In this document: one piece after another, positions 1 to 10,081 of the stretch
How the letters are laid out: each line of letters opens with the position of its first letter
How positions within the stretch are numbered: position 1 is the stretch's first letter
Origin: Betaproteobacteria bacterium HGW-Betaproteobacteria-16
GTDB lineage: Bacteria; Pseudomonadota; Gammaproteobacteria; Burkholderiales; Burkholderiaceae_C
NCBI GenBank assembly: GCA_002840835.1
Contig: PHCQ01000007.1
Span: 62,001-126,000 of the forward strand
Direction: 5' to 3'
Length of the DNA stretch: 64,000 nt
Notes under the pieces: model-generated
What the model was told of the DNA's origin: nothing
The model's database searches: none
The model's input: only the letters and a program-made list of their open reading frames with translations
Translations under genes and position numbers: made by a program

Positions 1-138
1 CCTTCGACAACTCACATGTACGTCGAGGCGGATCTGGCCATGAAGGAGCGCGCGCTTGCGCGGCTGAAGTAACCGGAGATCAAGAAAGCGCGGTACCGCG
101 CGCCCAAGGCCTTGTTGGCATTCTTGCAAGCGCTGTGA
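1..138 (+). pseudogene. C-terminal remnant of a tyrosine recombinase/integrase
   Basis: Frame 1 reads STTHMYVEADLAMKERALAR and then LK, a TAA stop at 70-72, and in the same frame PEIKKARYRAPKALLAFLQAL to a TGA at 136-138. The S-T-T-H-M-Y-V-E-A-D segment is the typical end of the catalytic domain of transposon-type tyrosine recombinases: the active-site Tyr lies in HxYVEAD, and KERALARL and a proline-rich LLAFL tail follow. The in-frame stop separates the last 21 residues, so the copy appears decayed, although the stop could also be a genuine early end. The 5' part lies outside the window. Recombinases of this group often occur as three in tandem (RIT elements), but only one end is visible here. 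Confidence 0.6.
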
Positions 139-266
139 TTATGCGAAGCAGTGTCGGTGCCCTGCGGCGATCCTGCCCAGGGTGCCGATTCCACAGCGTC
201 GTGCCGACTTCGCATAAAAGTGGAGTTCGCCTTATTGCGGTCATGCGAAGCTTCGCATGACCGCAA
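139..266. repeat. Inverted-repeat cluster with a perfect 32-bp palindrome, probable end of a recombinase-type element
   Basis: TTATGCGAAG at 139-148 is mirrored by CTTCGCATAA at 208-217. A perfect palindrome with no spacer lies at 235-266; its left half is TTGCGGTCATGCGAAG (235-250) and its right half is the exact reverse complement (251-266). The core TGCGAAG therefore occurs four times in alternating orientation within about 120 bases. The cluster starts right after the recombinase remnant and ends right where recognisable IS66 coding sequence begins. This fits the terminal or crossover site of a tyrosine-recombinase element inserted in an IS66 transposase gene. The sequence shows the repeats; the assignment to an element end is inference. 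Confidence 0.5.
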
Positions 267-441
267 CAATTGGCTGTTCGCTGGCAGCCTGCGCGCGGGC
301 CAGCGGGCGGCAGCGGTGATGAGCCTGATCCAGTCGGCGCGCATGGACGGGCATGACCCGTGGGCATACATCAATGACGTGCTCAGTCGTCTGCCAACCC
401 AGCCGAACAGGCGCATCGCCGAACTGCTCCCGCACCTATGG
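267..441 (+). pseudogene. IS66-family transposase, C-terminal fragment
   Basis: The frame gives NWLFAGSLRAGQRAAAVMSL followed by IQSARMDGHDPWAYINDVLS and RLPTQ...ELLPHLW. This is the highly conserved C-terminal segment of the IS66 TnpC transposase (NWLFAGS...AA..MSLI.SA..NGHDP..Y..DVL.RLP...ELLPH.W). The N-terminal part, more than 400 residues in family members, is missing. The fragment starts directly at the edge of the 32-bp palindrome. Family proteins normally stop just after the final H-x-W; here the frame runs on into unrelated sequence to about 522, so the 3' end is altered too. No complete IS66 end was identified. Confidence 0.75.
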
Positions 442-732
442 CATCTAACGACGCTGGCACCCAGAGATATTCCTCGGACTGCAGCTCGGGGCCCGTTGCA
501 GGCGGTAACGGCATCCAACTGAGTGACAGTCGTGCATCGCTGGTGCTGTCTTTGGCCATGAAGCGGCGCACTAACGATGCCCGTAACTAGGCGGTTACTG
601 AAGATGGAGGTCGCGGGCGGCGCGCGAGTCTGCTGTATGAGGCAAAGCAGTCGCAGGCCCCGCGCGAGCGTCATTGATCAGCCGATGCCCACCTCGGTCG
701 ACCTCAACCAGCAATGAAAACACATGAAGATT
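442..732. other. Non-coding stretch beside the IS debris
   Basis: No convincing gene. A short dyad GTAAC-taggcg-GTTAC lies at about 582-597 and may belong to the decayed IS66 end, but this could not be established. The stretch ends just downstream of the stop of the leftward sensor kinase gene. Confidence 0.35.
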
Positions 733-2952
733 TCAACTGGATGTGTTGTTCTTGATCGCTTCATCCAATGAACGCAGCAGTTCGTCCTGATCGACTGGTT
801 TGTGCAGAACAGCGCTGAAGCCAGCCCCTTCCAGTTGTGCTTCGTCCTCAAACGGAATCTGCCCGCTGATGAGAATCACCGGTGGTGGTGAAGTTGTTGA
901 ACCGATACGGTGCGCCAGTTGCAGTCCTGTCATTCTTGGCATGGACAGATCAGTCAGGACTGCATCCCATTTGCCTAGATGGGCTTGGAATTGAGTCCAA
1001 GCCTCTTCTCCATCGCAAGCAGTTGTCACCACCCATCCTTGACGCTGGAGCAGCGCGCTCCACGCGTCACGAACCAAAGCATCGTCCTCTGCGTAAAGGA
1101 GTCTTTTAGGGGTGGATGCCGCAGCCGCTTCTGGGCTTCGAGAGGAGAGCCGGAGCTCCTCCTGAGCTGGAAGTATGAGCACAAAGCAGGCGCCTTCTCC
1201 GGGTGCGCTGGTCACGCGAACTGCTCCTGAATGGCGGGCCATGATGCCCTGCACTACGGACAACCCGAGCCCCGTACCCTTGTCGGAGGCTTTGGTTGTG
1301 AAGAACGGTTCGAAAATGCGATCGAGATGCTCAGCTGCAATCCCCGGGCCCACATCGCGGATGCTCAATGTGACGTATCGACCTTCACCGAGTTGATCGA
1401 AGAATATGCTTGGTGCATTGCCCGCTGGCAAAGTGGTTTCATGTGAGTCAAGCGTGAGCGTGATCGACCCCTTCCCGCCCATCGCATCACATGCATTGAT
1501 GAGTAAGTTGACGATCACTTGCTTCATCTGCGTAGGATCCGCCTCGATCCAGTCATCCTCGGTTCGTTGATCCACCTGCAAGGTGCATTTCCCCATCAAG
1601 CCCAAAGAGACCAAGGTGCGCGCCTCCGCGATCAGTGCGCTCACGCGTATGCGCTCCAGACAGGGTGTCGATTGGCGACTGAACGACAAGAGTTGCTTCA
1701 TCAATCCCGATGCGTATCGGATGGACTTGAAGGCATGCTCCAATGACTCAGCGCTCGGGTGGTTGGGTGGCAGGTCCTCGTTTGCAAGTCGAACCCATCC
1801 GGAGATCGCTGCCAGGGAATTGTTGAAGTCGTGTGCGATGCCACTCGTGAATCGACCCAGCGCTTCGGTCTTCTGGCTTTGCATCAACTGGAGATGAAGC
1901 GCTTCCTGGCGCGCGTGTGCCTGCCTTTGCTCTACCGCATCCTCTCTTGTTTTAGCCAAAAGATCGTTGATACCCAGGGCCAGATCGGTCAACTCATCTC
2001 CGCCTCCGACCGACAGCTTTGCGTCTCCAGTAACTCCCTCGCGCGTCACATGAATCAATTCTTGGTGCGTGCGCTGCAATCTGCGCAGGATGAGGTGATT
2101 CAACAGGAGCACCAGCAGGGCTCCCACTACCAAGCTTGCAAACGCAACCTGCAATGCACCTGCCAGCGCAAGCGAATGACCCGCTTCGTGAAGACGCATA
2201 TCGAGCTTCAGAACCAAAAGTGCCACCGGTCGTCCCTCATGGTCCAACACGGGTGCGCTTACCTCAGTTCTTGCGTGACTGGACGAGCCTCGATCATCAG
2301 ATGAATCGGACGGAGACGATTCGACGAAACTCAGCCGCACGGGGTGCATGAGGATGTCGCTGAATCGCGTGAGTTCTGTCGAATCAAAGCGCCGAACCGC
2401 AGCAAGAGCACCCATTGGATCAGTGCCTGGTTTGTACTGGCTGCGCACAGCTGCAATCGACACCAAGTACAGATCCCCATCGACTCGGTGGTAGGTTCGC
2501 AGCACCGTCTTGCTGGTCTTGTCGGACAGGACCGAAACCGCAAGGCTGCGCAGCACTTGCGACATGCTTTCGGAGATCGGCTTTAGGGTTGGCTCCGCTG
2601 TCAGTTCCGCACCAGCTAGTGGAAGCCCAAGCGCATCGAGAACCAGAATCTTGGTGATCCCGAGGTACTTCATATTGTCAGTACCAAAGTTCTCTTCGAA
2701 GAACTCTGGTCTCGATCCCTCTATGAACTGCACCGTGTCCGTCCAGTACGCGTAGTCCATGGCGGTCGCCGTCAAGCCTTCGAGCTGTTGGCTCAAGAGC
2801 CTTCGGGCGCGCTCACTTTGGTCTTGAGACTGTAAACGCTCCAGATCTTCAAAAGTATTGAAAATCGAATACCTTGAGACAAGGACCGACGCCGTAGTCA
2901 ACAGGCCGATGGTTGCCAAAACGAGTAGCCAGGCTTTGTACTGAAGTTTCAT
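733..2952 (-). CDS. Hybrid sensor histidine kinase with extracytoplasmic CHASE4 domain
   Basis: A membrane hybrid kinase of 739 aa from ATG 2952; an in-frame ATG at 3000 would add 16 residues. ATG 2952 is preferred because MKLQYKAWLLVLATIGLL starts a normal signal-anchor helix. Order: TM1 (about 5-28), a periplasmic CHASE4-type sensor (about 40-250, with the YWTD and FGTDNMKYLGI patches typical of CHASE4), TM2 (about 265-290), HAMP-like linker, a HisKA-type dimerisation region with the H box GIAHDFNNSLAAISG (His about 374), a HATPase with GTGLGLSVV, and a C-terminal receiver (YAEDD; phospho-Asp in LTDLSMP; Lys in LHKPVD). The AHDFNN H box is that of kinases that often act together with a fused receiver. 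The ligand is unknown. No cognate regulator lies next to it. It is transcribed away from the next kinase upstream of it, with a 375-base gap. Confidence 0.88.
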   Translation of the reverse strand: MKLQYKAWLLVLATIGLLTTASVLVSRYSIFNTFEDLERLQSQDQSERARRLLSQQLEGLTATAMDYAYWTDTVQFIEGSRPEFFEENFGTDNMKYLGITKILVLDALGLPLAGAELTAEPTLKPISESMSQVLRSLAVSVLSDKTSKTVLRTYHRVDGDLYLVSIAAVRSQYKPGTDPMGALAAVRRFDSTELTRFSDILMHPVRLSFVESSPSDSSDDRGSSSHARTEVSAPVLDHEGRPVALLVLKLDMRLHEAGHSLALAGALQVAFASLVVGALLVLLLNHLILRRLQRTHQELIHVTREGVTGDAKLSVGGGDELTDLALGINDLLAKTREDAVEQRQAHARQEALHLQLMQSQKTEALGRFTSGIAHDFNNSLAAISGWVRLANEDLPPNHPSAESLEHAFKSIRYASGLMKQLLSFSRQSTPCLERIRVSALIAEARTLVSLGLMGKCTLQVDQRTEDDWIEADPTQMKQVIVNLLINACDAMGGKGSITLTLDSHETTLPAGNAPSIFFDQLGEGRYVTLSIRDVGPGIAAEHLDRIFEPFFTTKASDKGTGLGLSVVQGIMARHSGAVRVTSAPGEGACFVLILPAQEELRLSSRSPEAAAASTPKRLLYAEDDALVRDAWSALLQRQGWVVTTACDGEEAWTQFQAHLGKWDAVLTDLSMPRMTGLQLAHRIGSTTSPPPVILISGQIPFEDEAQLEGAGFSAVLHKPVDQDELLRSLDEAIKNNTSS

Positions 2953-3327
2953 AGATGGGTTGATGATCGACAGAACCAGTGCTGAACATGAAAATTCCAT
3001 CGCCGATGCTGTGCGTTACTACCTCCACCTGTAATTTGCAAACTGAATAGGAGGATTAAGTCACACCACGAAACCAATGAGCCTGCAAACGAACCCTCGG
3101 GGCGGTTTGGAAGGACCTGCCGCCGTTCGAGCGATGCTTGGCTCAATGAAGGAAAGCCAACGTCGTGACGATTCGATGTCTAAACGACGAACGTCCGAGA
3201 CCCAATGCCGGTACAAGGCAAGCCATCGCGGCAGGCTGTTGTTGGCCGATTCCTGAAGTCTAGCCTTGGCGCTGGGGAACAGCGATCCATCAAGATGGGA
3301 TCGCCGGCCGCTTACGATTCGTTTGGT
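2953..3327. other. Intergenic region upstream of the CHASE4 kinase
   Basis: It lies between the start of the CHASE4 kinase and the stop of the next leftward kinase. It should hold the promoter of the CHASE4 kinase on the - strand. No clear -35/-10 pair, hairpin with T-tract, or small gene was recognised. Confidence 0.35.
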
Positions 3328-6231
<2,904 letters not shown>

Positions 6232-6571
6232 AAGCGTCTTCGTGAGGTAAGGAAGCAGATGGGATACAGACCATCAGGACCGGTGTGCAGGTTGAGACCA
6301 CACCCATACAGCTCTCGCACTCGAATGGCGGACTGAAGCTGTTTGTGTTCGCAAGGGTGTTTGCCACCGGCCTCGGCATGACCAGAAAACAACAAGATGA
6401 GACCAAATATAACAAATATTACAAAAATAGCAACAATGTCAATTTGAAACGATGGTGATATTACGGTCTGCCGGGAGGGGGGAGGGTAGGCGCTCATGGG
6501 CGACAATCGCCAGTCCGGAAGCGAGATTTTTTAGATTTCCGGTAAAACTGCCTAAATTGGTTTGAAATGAT
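6232..6571. promoter_or_regulatory. Divergent control region between the hybrid kinase and the HTH-receiver gene
   Basis: 340 bases separate two divergent starts. The middle is AT-rich (about 6390-6450, with CAAATATAACAAATATTACA-like runs), followed by a purine run (about 6473-6487). Promoters for both genes must lie here. No single sigma-70 pair stands out. Neither start has a strong Shine-Dalgarno sequence. Confidence 0.45.
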
Positions 6572-7159
6572 ATGAATGCTGTGACCACGGACGAATACTG
6601 CGGAACCTTCTACGCCGCCAAGCTGCTGGGACTCTCAGTCGGGACCGTCCAGGCGCTTGCCAAGAAAAATGAGCTCACTGCCTGGAAGACCAGAGGTGGT
6701 CATCGCCGGATATCTCTCTCTTCCATCCGCCATTACCAACGTGAAAATGGACTGGCAAAGACCTCTGAAGCAGGGAAATTTCTCAAACTCTTGGTGGTGG
6801 AAGATGATGTGGCGATGCTGGCGATCGTCAGGTCGACCATCGACGGCTGGGGCTTGCCCATCGACGTCACGCCGATGTCGTCTGCCATGGAGGCTCTGAT
6901 TGACATCAATGCGCTCAAGCCGGACGTGTTGATCACAGATTTGAAGATGCCTGGTGTGGATGGGTTTGAACTGTTGCGCACGTTGCGGGCCAACCCCAGC
7001 TTTTCTTCCATCGTCTTCATAGCCATGACCGGACTCAATCCCGTAGAAGTCACAGCAAAAGGGGGGCTTCCGGCACACACAGTCGCCATTCAGAAGCCCG
7101 TTGACATGCGATGGCTCAAGGGCTTCATTGCCGCCATGTTGGCCTTTCGTCAATTCTGA
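6572..7159 (+). CDS. HTH-receiver fusion protein (excisionase-type HTH at N-terminus, REC at C-terminus), copy 1
   Basis: 195 aa. Residues 8-60 form an excisionase/MerR-type helix-turn-helix (EYCGTFYAAKLLGLSVGTVQ, then the wing WKTRGGHRRIS). Residues 70-190 are a complete receiver: acidic pocket E77-D78-D79, phospho-Asp 123 in ITDLKMPGVDG, Thr 153, Lys 175 in IQKPVD. DNA-binding domain first and receiver second is the reverse of the usual response-regulator order. It probably acts as a phosphorylation-controlled DNA-binding protein, with the divergent GAF-PAS-PAS kinase as phosphate donor (inference from position). A close paralogue lies at 58347-58958, also beside an HPt-containing hybrid kinase. 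Target genes are unknown; the adhesion cluster starting 860 bases downstream is a plausible one. Confidence 0.88.
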   Translation: MNAVTTDEYCGTFYAAKLLGLSVGTVQALAKKNELTAWKTRGGHRRISLSSIRHYQRENGLAKTSEAGKFLKLLVVEDDVAMLAIVRSTIDGWGLPIDVTPMSSAMEALIDINALKPDVLITDLKMPGVDGFELLRTLRANPSFSSIVFIAMTGLNPVEVTAKGGLPAHTVAIQKPVDMRWLKGFIAAMLAFRQF

Positions 7160-7794
7160 ACTGCCGTCTCGGTCGCAGTGAGGCGTCGGCAGTGCTGCTG
7201 TCCTCAGCGCAGTTGTCTGCCGTATTGCATGCCTGGCCTACAGAAAGTTCGTAGCCCCCCTCGGATCGCCTGCAAGCAACCGTCTCGCCAAGGCTCAGGG
7301 CCTGGCCCAGAAACGCAGAGGATGGGTCCGTCGCCCCACGAGTCTCGCAGTGGACATCTCGTAGCCATTGCCGAGCTGTATGCCGAATCGGAGCCATCCA
7401 GGCGACAGCGTTCACTTCATGTTGACGATCCCGCTTGCTGACGCAATTCGCTGCGGTGAGTGAAGCTGGGCACTCATCGATGTCTCCTTCGTGAAAGTGA
7501 CAGACGCCGCCGAACGGGGTGACGTTCCTCGGACCCAGGTGCCACCGTACTGCTAGCCATCGGTCGGGATTTGAGTGGTGATATTAGCCGCGTTGGTTTG
7601 CGCAGCATCTCATCAAAGTCCATCTGGCCGGCCGACCCGAGCGCCCCCACCACGCGGGCTCCCAACCCGCTCGGCGTGCTGCATCCCGGCCGATGTGCAC
7701 GGGCCACTCAATGCTGCACCCATCACAACCCCCCGAAATTCACCGCCTCTGTCACCTGCGTAGGCGGGTAAACCCCATTCGGCTTCCCGCATTG
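7160..7794. other. Long non-coding stretch between the HTH-receiver gene and the adhesion locus
   Basis: About 635 bases in which no frame gives a protein with recognisable features. An imperfect hairpin (CTGCCG...CGGCAG) lies just after the HTH-receiver stop without a T-tract. The length is unusual for this otherwise dense region. Confidence 0.35.
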
Positions 7795-8021
7795 TTTATG
7801 GCTTGTATGATATTTTTCACAGTTAAAGTATATAAATATTATTTTTAACATTTACAGATTGTAAATATCTCTATGGACGCTAACATGTAACTCGAAGTCA
7901 ACAAGATGGCTGTCCCGCTCAAGGCTCGGCAATCGCACCAAAGCCTCCTTTTCCCCGTTTAAACCGTGGCCACCTCGACCCAACGCCTTCAGGGTGGGCC
8001 CAACCCAGGATTTCTCAGATC
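7795..8021 (+). promoter_or_regulatory. AT-rich leader with a TTTACA-GAT-TGTAAA dyad upstream of the adhesion locus
   Basis: An abrupt AT-rich block (about 7796-7880) precedes the first adhesion gene. It contains a perfect 6+6 dyad with a 3-base spacer, TTTACA (7851-7856) and TGTAAA (7860-7865), within runs such as AAGTATATAAATATTATTTT. Such a dyad suits a dimeric regulator or an IHF-like binding area. An AGGA at 8008-8011 serves as ribosome binding site for ATG 8022. The operator role is inferred. Confidence 0.45.
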
Positions 8022-8606
8022 ATGAAAACCAAAGTGCTTCCGGCACCTTCGCGCTTCCCAGTGCTGCGGTGCATTGAATTGCTCCCGGCGGCCCGCAATG
8101 GCCTTCTGGCCATGGTGGCCGCCGTCATGGCCATCCCTGCTGCACTGGCCAACGGTGCAGGCGAAAGCGCTCCCTGGCAGTTTCAGACGCGTGCCGACAA
8201 GGCCCACCAGGCCATGGTTCTGGAGATGGTCCAGAAACGCAACATGGGCTACTACACGGCGCCTGTCTACACCACCAACATCGACCGCCAGATCAATTGC
8301 AACCAATCTGCAAACGCCACAGGCAACGAAAGCAGCCAGGGGGCTGCCGCTCTCTCGCCGTCCAACAGTGGCGCCACATCTGATGCCACCGGCAACGACA
8401 ACACCAACTCAGGTGGGGCCAACGGCAGCACGGCCAACAGCGATCAGGCAAACAGCGGCAGCGTGGGATCAAGCGTCAGGGGCAACACCAACACCCATGT
8501 CAGAGGATCGGCCGACCAAGCGCTGAACAACCGCCAGGACAACAGCGGCGACCAGAGCGCCGGCGTGACGGGAAGTTACGGCTGCACGTTTGGCGTATTG
8601 AACTGA
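8022..8606 (+). CDS. Secreted small Asn/Ser/Gly-rich protein, HfaA-like candidate
   Basis: 194 aa. A long N-terminal export signal ends near residue 43 (LLAMVAAVMAIPAALA). The mature part begins with a conventional 45-residue segment, followed from about residue 90 by low-complexity sequence in which N, S, G and T recur (GNESSQGAA, SDATGNDNTNSGG, NSGSVGSSVRGNTN), ending YGCTFGVLN. It is the first gene of a + strand set, 16 bases ahead of the CsgG/HfaB lipoprotein gene. In Caulobacter the order hfaA-hfaB-hfaD places a small secreted curlin-like protein (HfaA) before the CsgG-like lipoprotein HfaB. The HfaA-like call rests on gene order, size and composition, not on clear sequence similarity. 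It may be an amyloid-like subunit or nucleator. Confidence 0.55.
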   Translation: MKTKVLPAPSRFPVLRCIELLPAARNGLLAMVAAVMAIPAALANGAGESAPWQFQTRADKAHQAMVLEMVQKRNMGYYTAPVYTTNIDRQINCNQSANATGNESSQGAAALSPSNSGATSDATGNDNTNSGGANGSTANSDQANSGSVGSSVRGNTNTHVRGSADQALNNRQDNSGDQSAGVTGSYGCTFGVLN

Positions 8607-8622
8607 GCAGCGGACACAAGAC

Positions 8623-9990
8623 ATGATCATCAAACCGAATTCTTTTGCTTCTTCCCTTGCCACGCCTGGGCTGAAACTGGTGCTGGCCACCTCCACCGCT
8701 GCACTGCTTGCCGGTTGCGGCACTGCGCCCATGCAGCGCATGGGGCCGATGGAGTTGCCTACGGTTCTGGGCCCGTCCGTGCGTGACAACGTCACGCCGA
8801 TGGAGCCAGTGATTGCCTGCTTTGCCGATCATGTGGCCGCCACCGGGCGGGCTCCGGTGGTGGTTGCTGTGGGCGACGTCAAAGATTACACGGGCAAATA
8901 CAACATCAATGAAGGCAACGCCATTACCCAGGGTGGCGCACTCATGGTGTATTCCGCGCTCGGAAAGCTCAGCGGCGCTGTGCGAATTGCCGAACGCTTC
9001 GATCCCATGATCGCCGAGCGTGAGCTGGGCTACGCCGACCGCAGACAACTTGGCGACGGCCGCAGTCACGTACTGGCAGGGGCCAATGGAAGCGCAGGTC
9101 AGAACGTGCCATGGCTGCCTTACTTTGGCGGCACCATCAACAAGTCCGACTATTTCATCGTGGGCGGCATCACCGAGCTGAACTACAACATCAACTCGGG
9201 CGGTGCCGAATTCGGCATGAACCAGGTGGCCCTCAAGGCGCGCACCTTCAGCCAGTCGGTGGGTGTGGACCTTCGCATCGTCGACACCAAGTCGCTGATG
9301 GTCGTTCAAACAATCAGCCTGACCAAGCAGTTCAAGGGTTATGAAGTGGGCTTCAATGTCTTCCGCTTCTTCAACAGCGATCTGTTTGACATCGACATCG
9401 GTGCAAAAGGCCAGGAGCCCGTGCAGTTGGGCGTACGCGCCGCACTCGAAGAGGGCGTGGTCAGGTTGATTGGCGCCGTCACCAAGGTCGACCATCAGCC
9501 ATGCCTGGCGATGCTCCCCGGCGCTGGAGAAAAAATCCAGACCAAACCGGCCGCCCAACTGCGCAAGGTGGACAACCCGACGGTCGATGTCAGTGGCGCT
9601 CCTTTGCAGACAAGCCAGAGCGGCAGAGCTGTTAATGCTTCGAGCCAGGCGGGGGCTCAGGCGGCGGGCAGCGTCGTGCAGTTGCCTTTCGAATTTGGTG
9701 CGACACAACTGGGTGGGGCAACGATGGCCCTGGTGGATCAGATCGCAGCAGCGGCCAAACAAGGGTCCGTCGAGGTGGTGCTGGTGGCGCGCGACAGCGA
9801 AAAATGGGATGCCCGCAAACGCGACGACCTGATCGACCAGCGCATTGCCGCTTTCACCTCCGCACTGGCCAACCGAGGCGTTGCCCCGGCCGCTGTCAGC
9901 GTCATCTGGCGGCCCGACGCGGCCGACAGCTCGATCCACCGGGATGGCCCGGGTCTTCAGGAGATCGCCAAGCTGCGCATAGGCGGCTGA
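8623..9990 (+). CDS. CsgG/HfaB-family outer-membrane secretion lipoprotein
   Basis: 455 aa. Lipoprotein signal with lipobox LLAGC (Cys 32). Residues about 60-300 match the CsgG/HfaB family: VVVAVGDVKDYTGKY, EGNAITQGGALMVYSALGKL, YFIVGGITELNYNI, VGVDLRIVDTKSLMVV and VRAALEEGVVRLIGAV. CsgG forms a nonameric pore in the outer membrane that exports curli subunits; HfaB does the same for holdfast-anchor proteins. Residues about 340-455 are an extra domain with an OmpA-like look (FEFGATQLGG, VVLVARDSEKWDARKRDDLI), possibly for cell-wall contact. Such a tail is longer than in Escherichia coli CsgG (about 277 aa). Likely substrates are the products of the flanking genes. There is no csgE/csgF-like gene nearby. 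Confidence 0.85.
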   Translation: MIIKPNSFASSLATPGLKLVLATSTAALLAGCGTAPMQRMGPMELPTVLGPSVRDNVTPMEPVIACFADHVAATGRAPVVVAVGDVKDYTGKYNINEGNAITQGGALMVYSALGKLSGAVRIAERFDPMIAERELGYADRRQLGDGRSHVLAGANGSAGQNVPWLPYFGGTINKSDYFIVGGITELNYNINSGGAEFGMNQVALKARTFSQSVGVDLRIVDTKSLMVVQTISLTKQFKGYEVGFNVFRFFNSDLFDIDIGAKGQEPVQLGVRAALEEGVVRLIGAVTKVDHQPCLAMLPGAGEKIQTKPAAQLRKVDNPTVDVSGAPLQTSQSGRAVNASSQAGAQAAGSVVQLPFEFGATQLGGATMALVDQIAAAAKQGSVEVVLVARDSEKWDARKRDDLIDQRIAAFTSALANRGVAPAAVSVIWRPDAADSSIHRDGPGLQEIAKLRIGG

Positions 9991-10081
9991 CCTCCATTCC
10001 ATGAAACCTTCCCTTTAGTTCTCGTCCGTCAATCCACGTCATTTTTCGCCGTCACAGGCACCCACAGCCCGAGGAGTTCAC

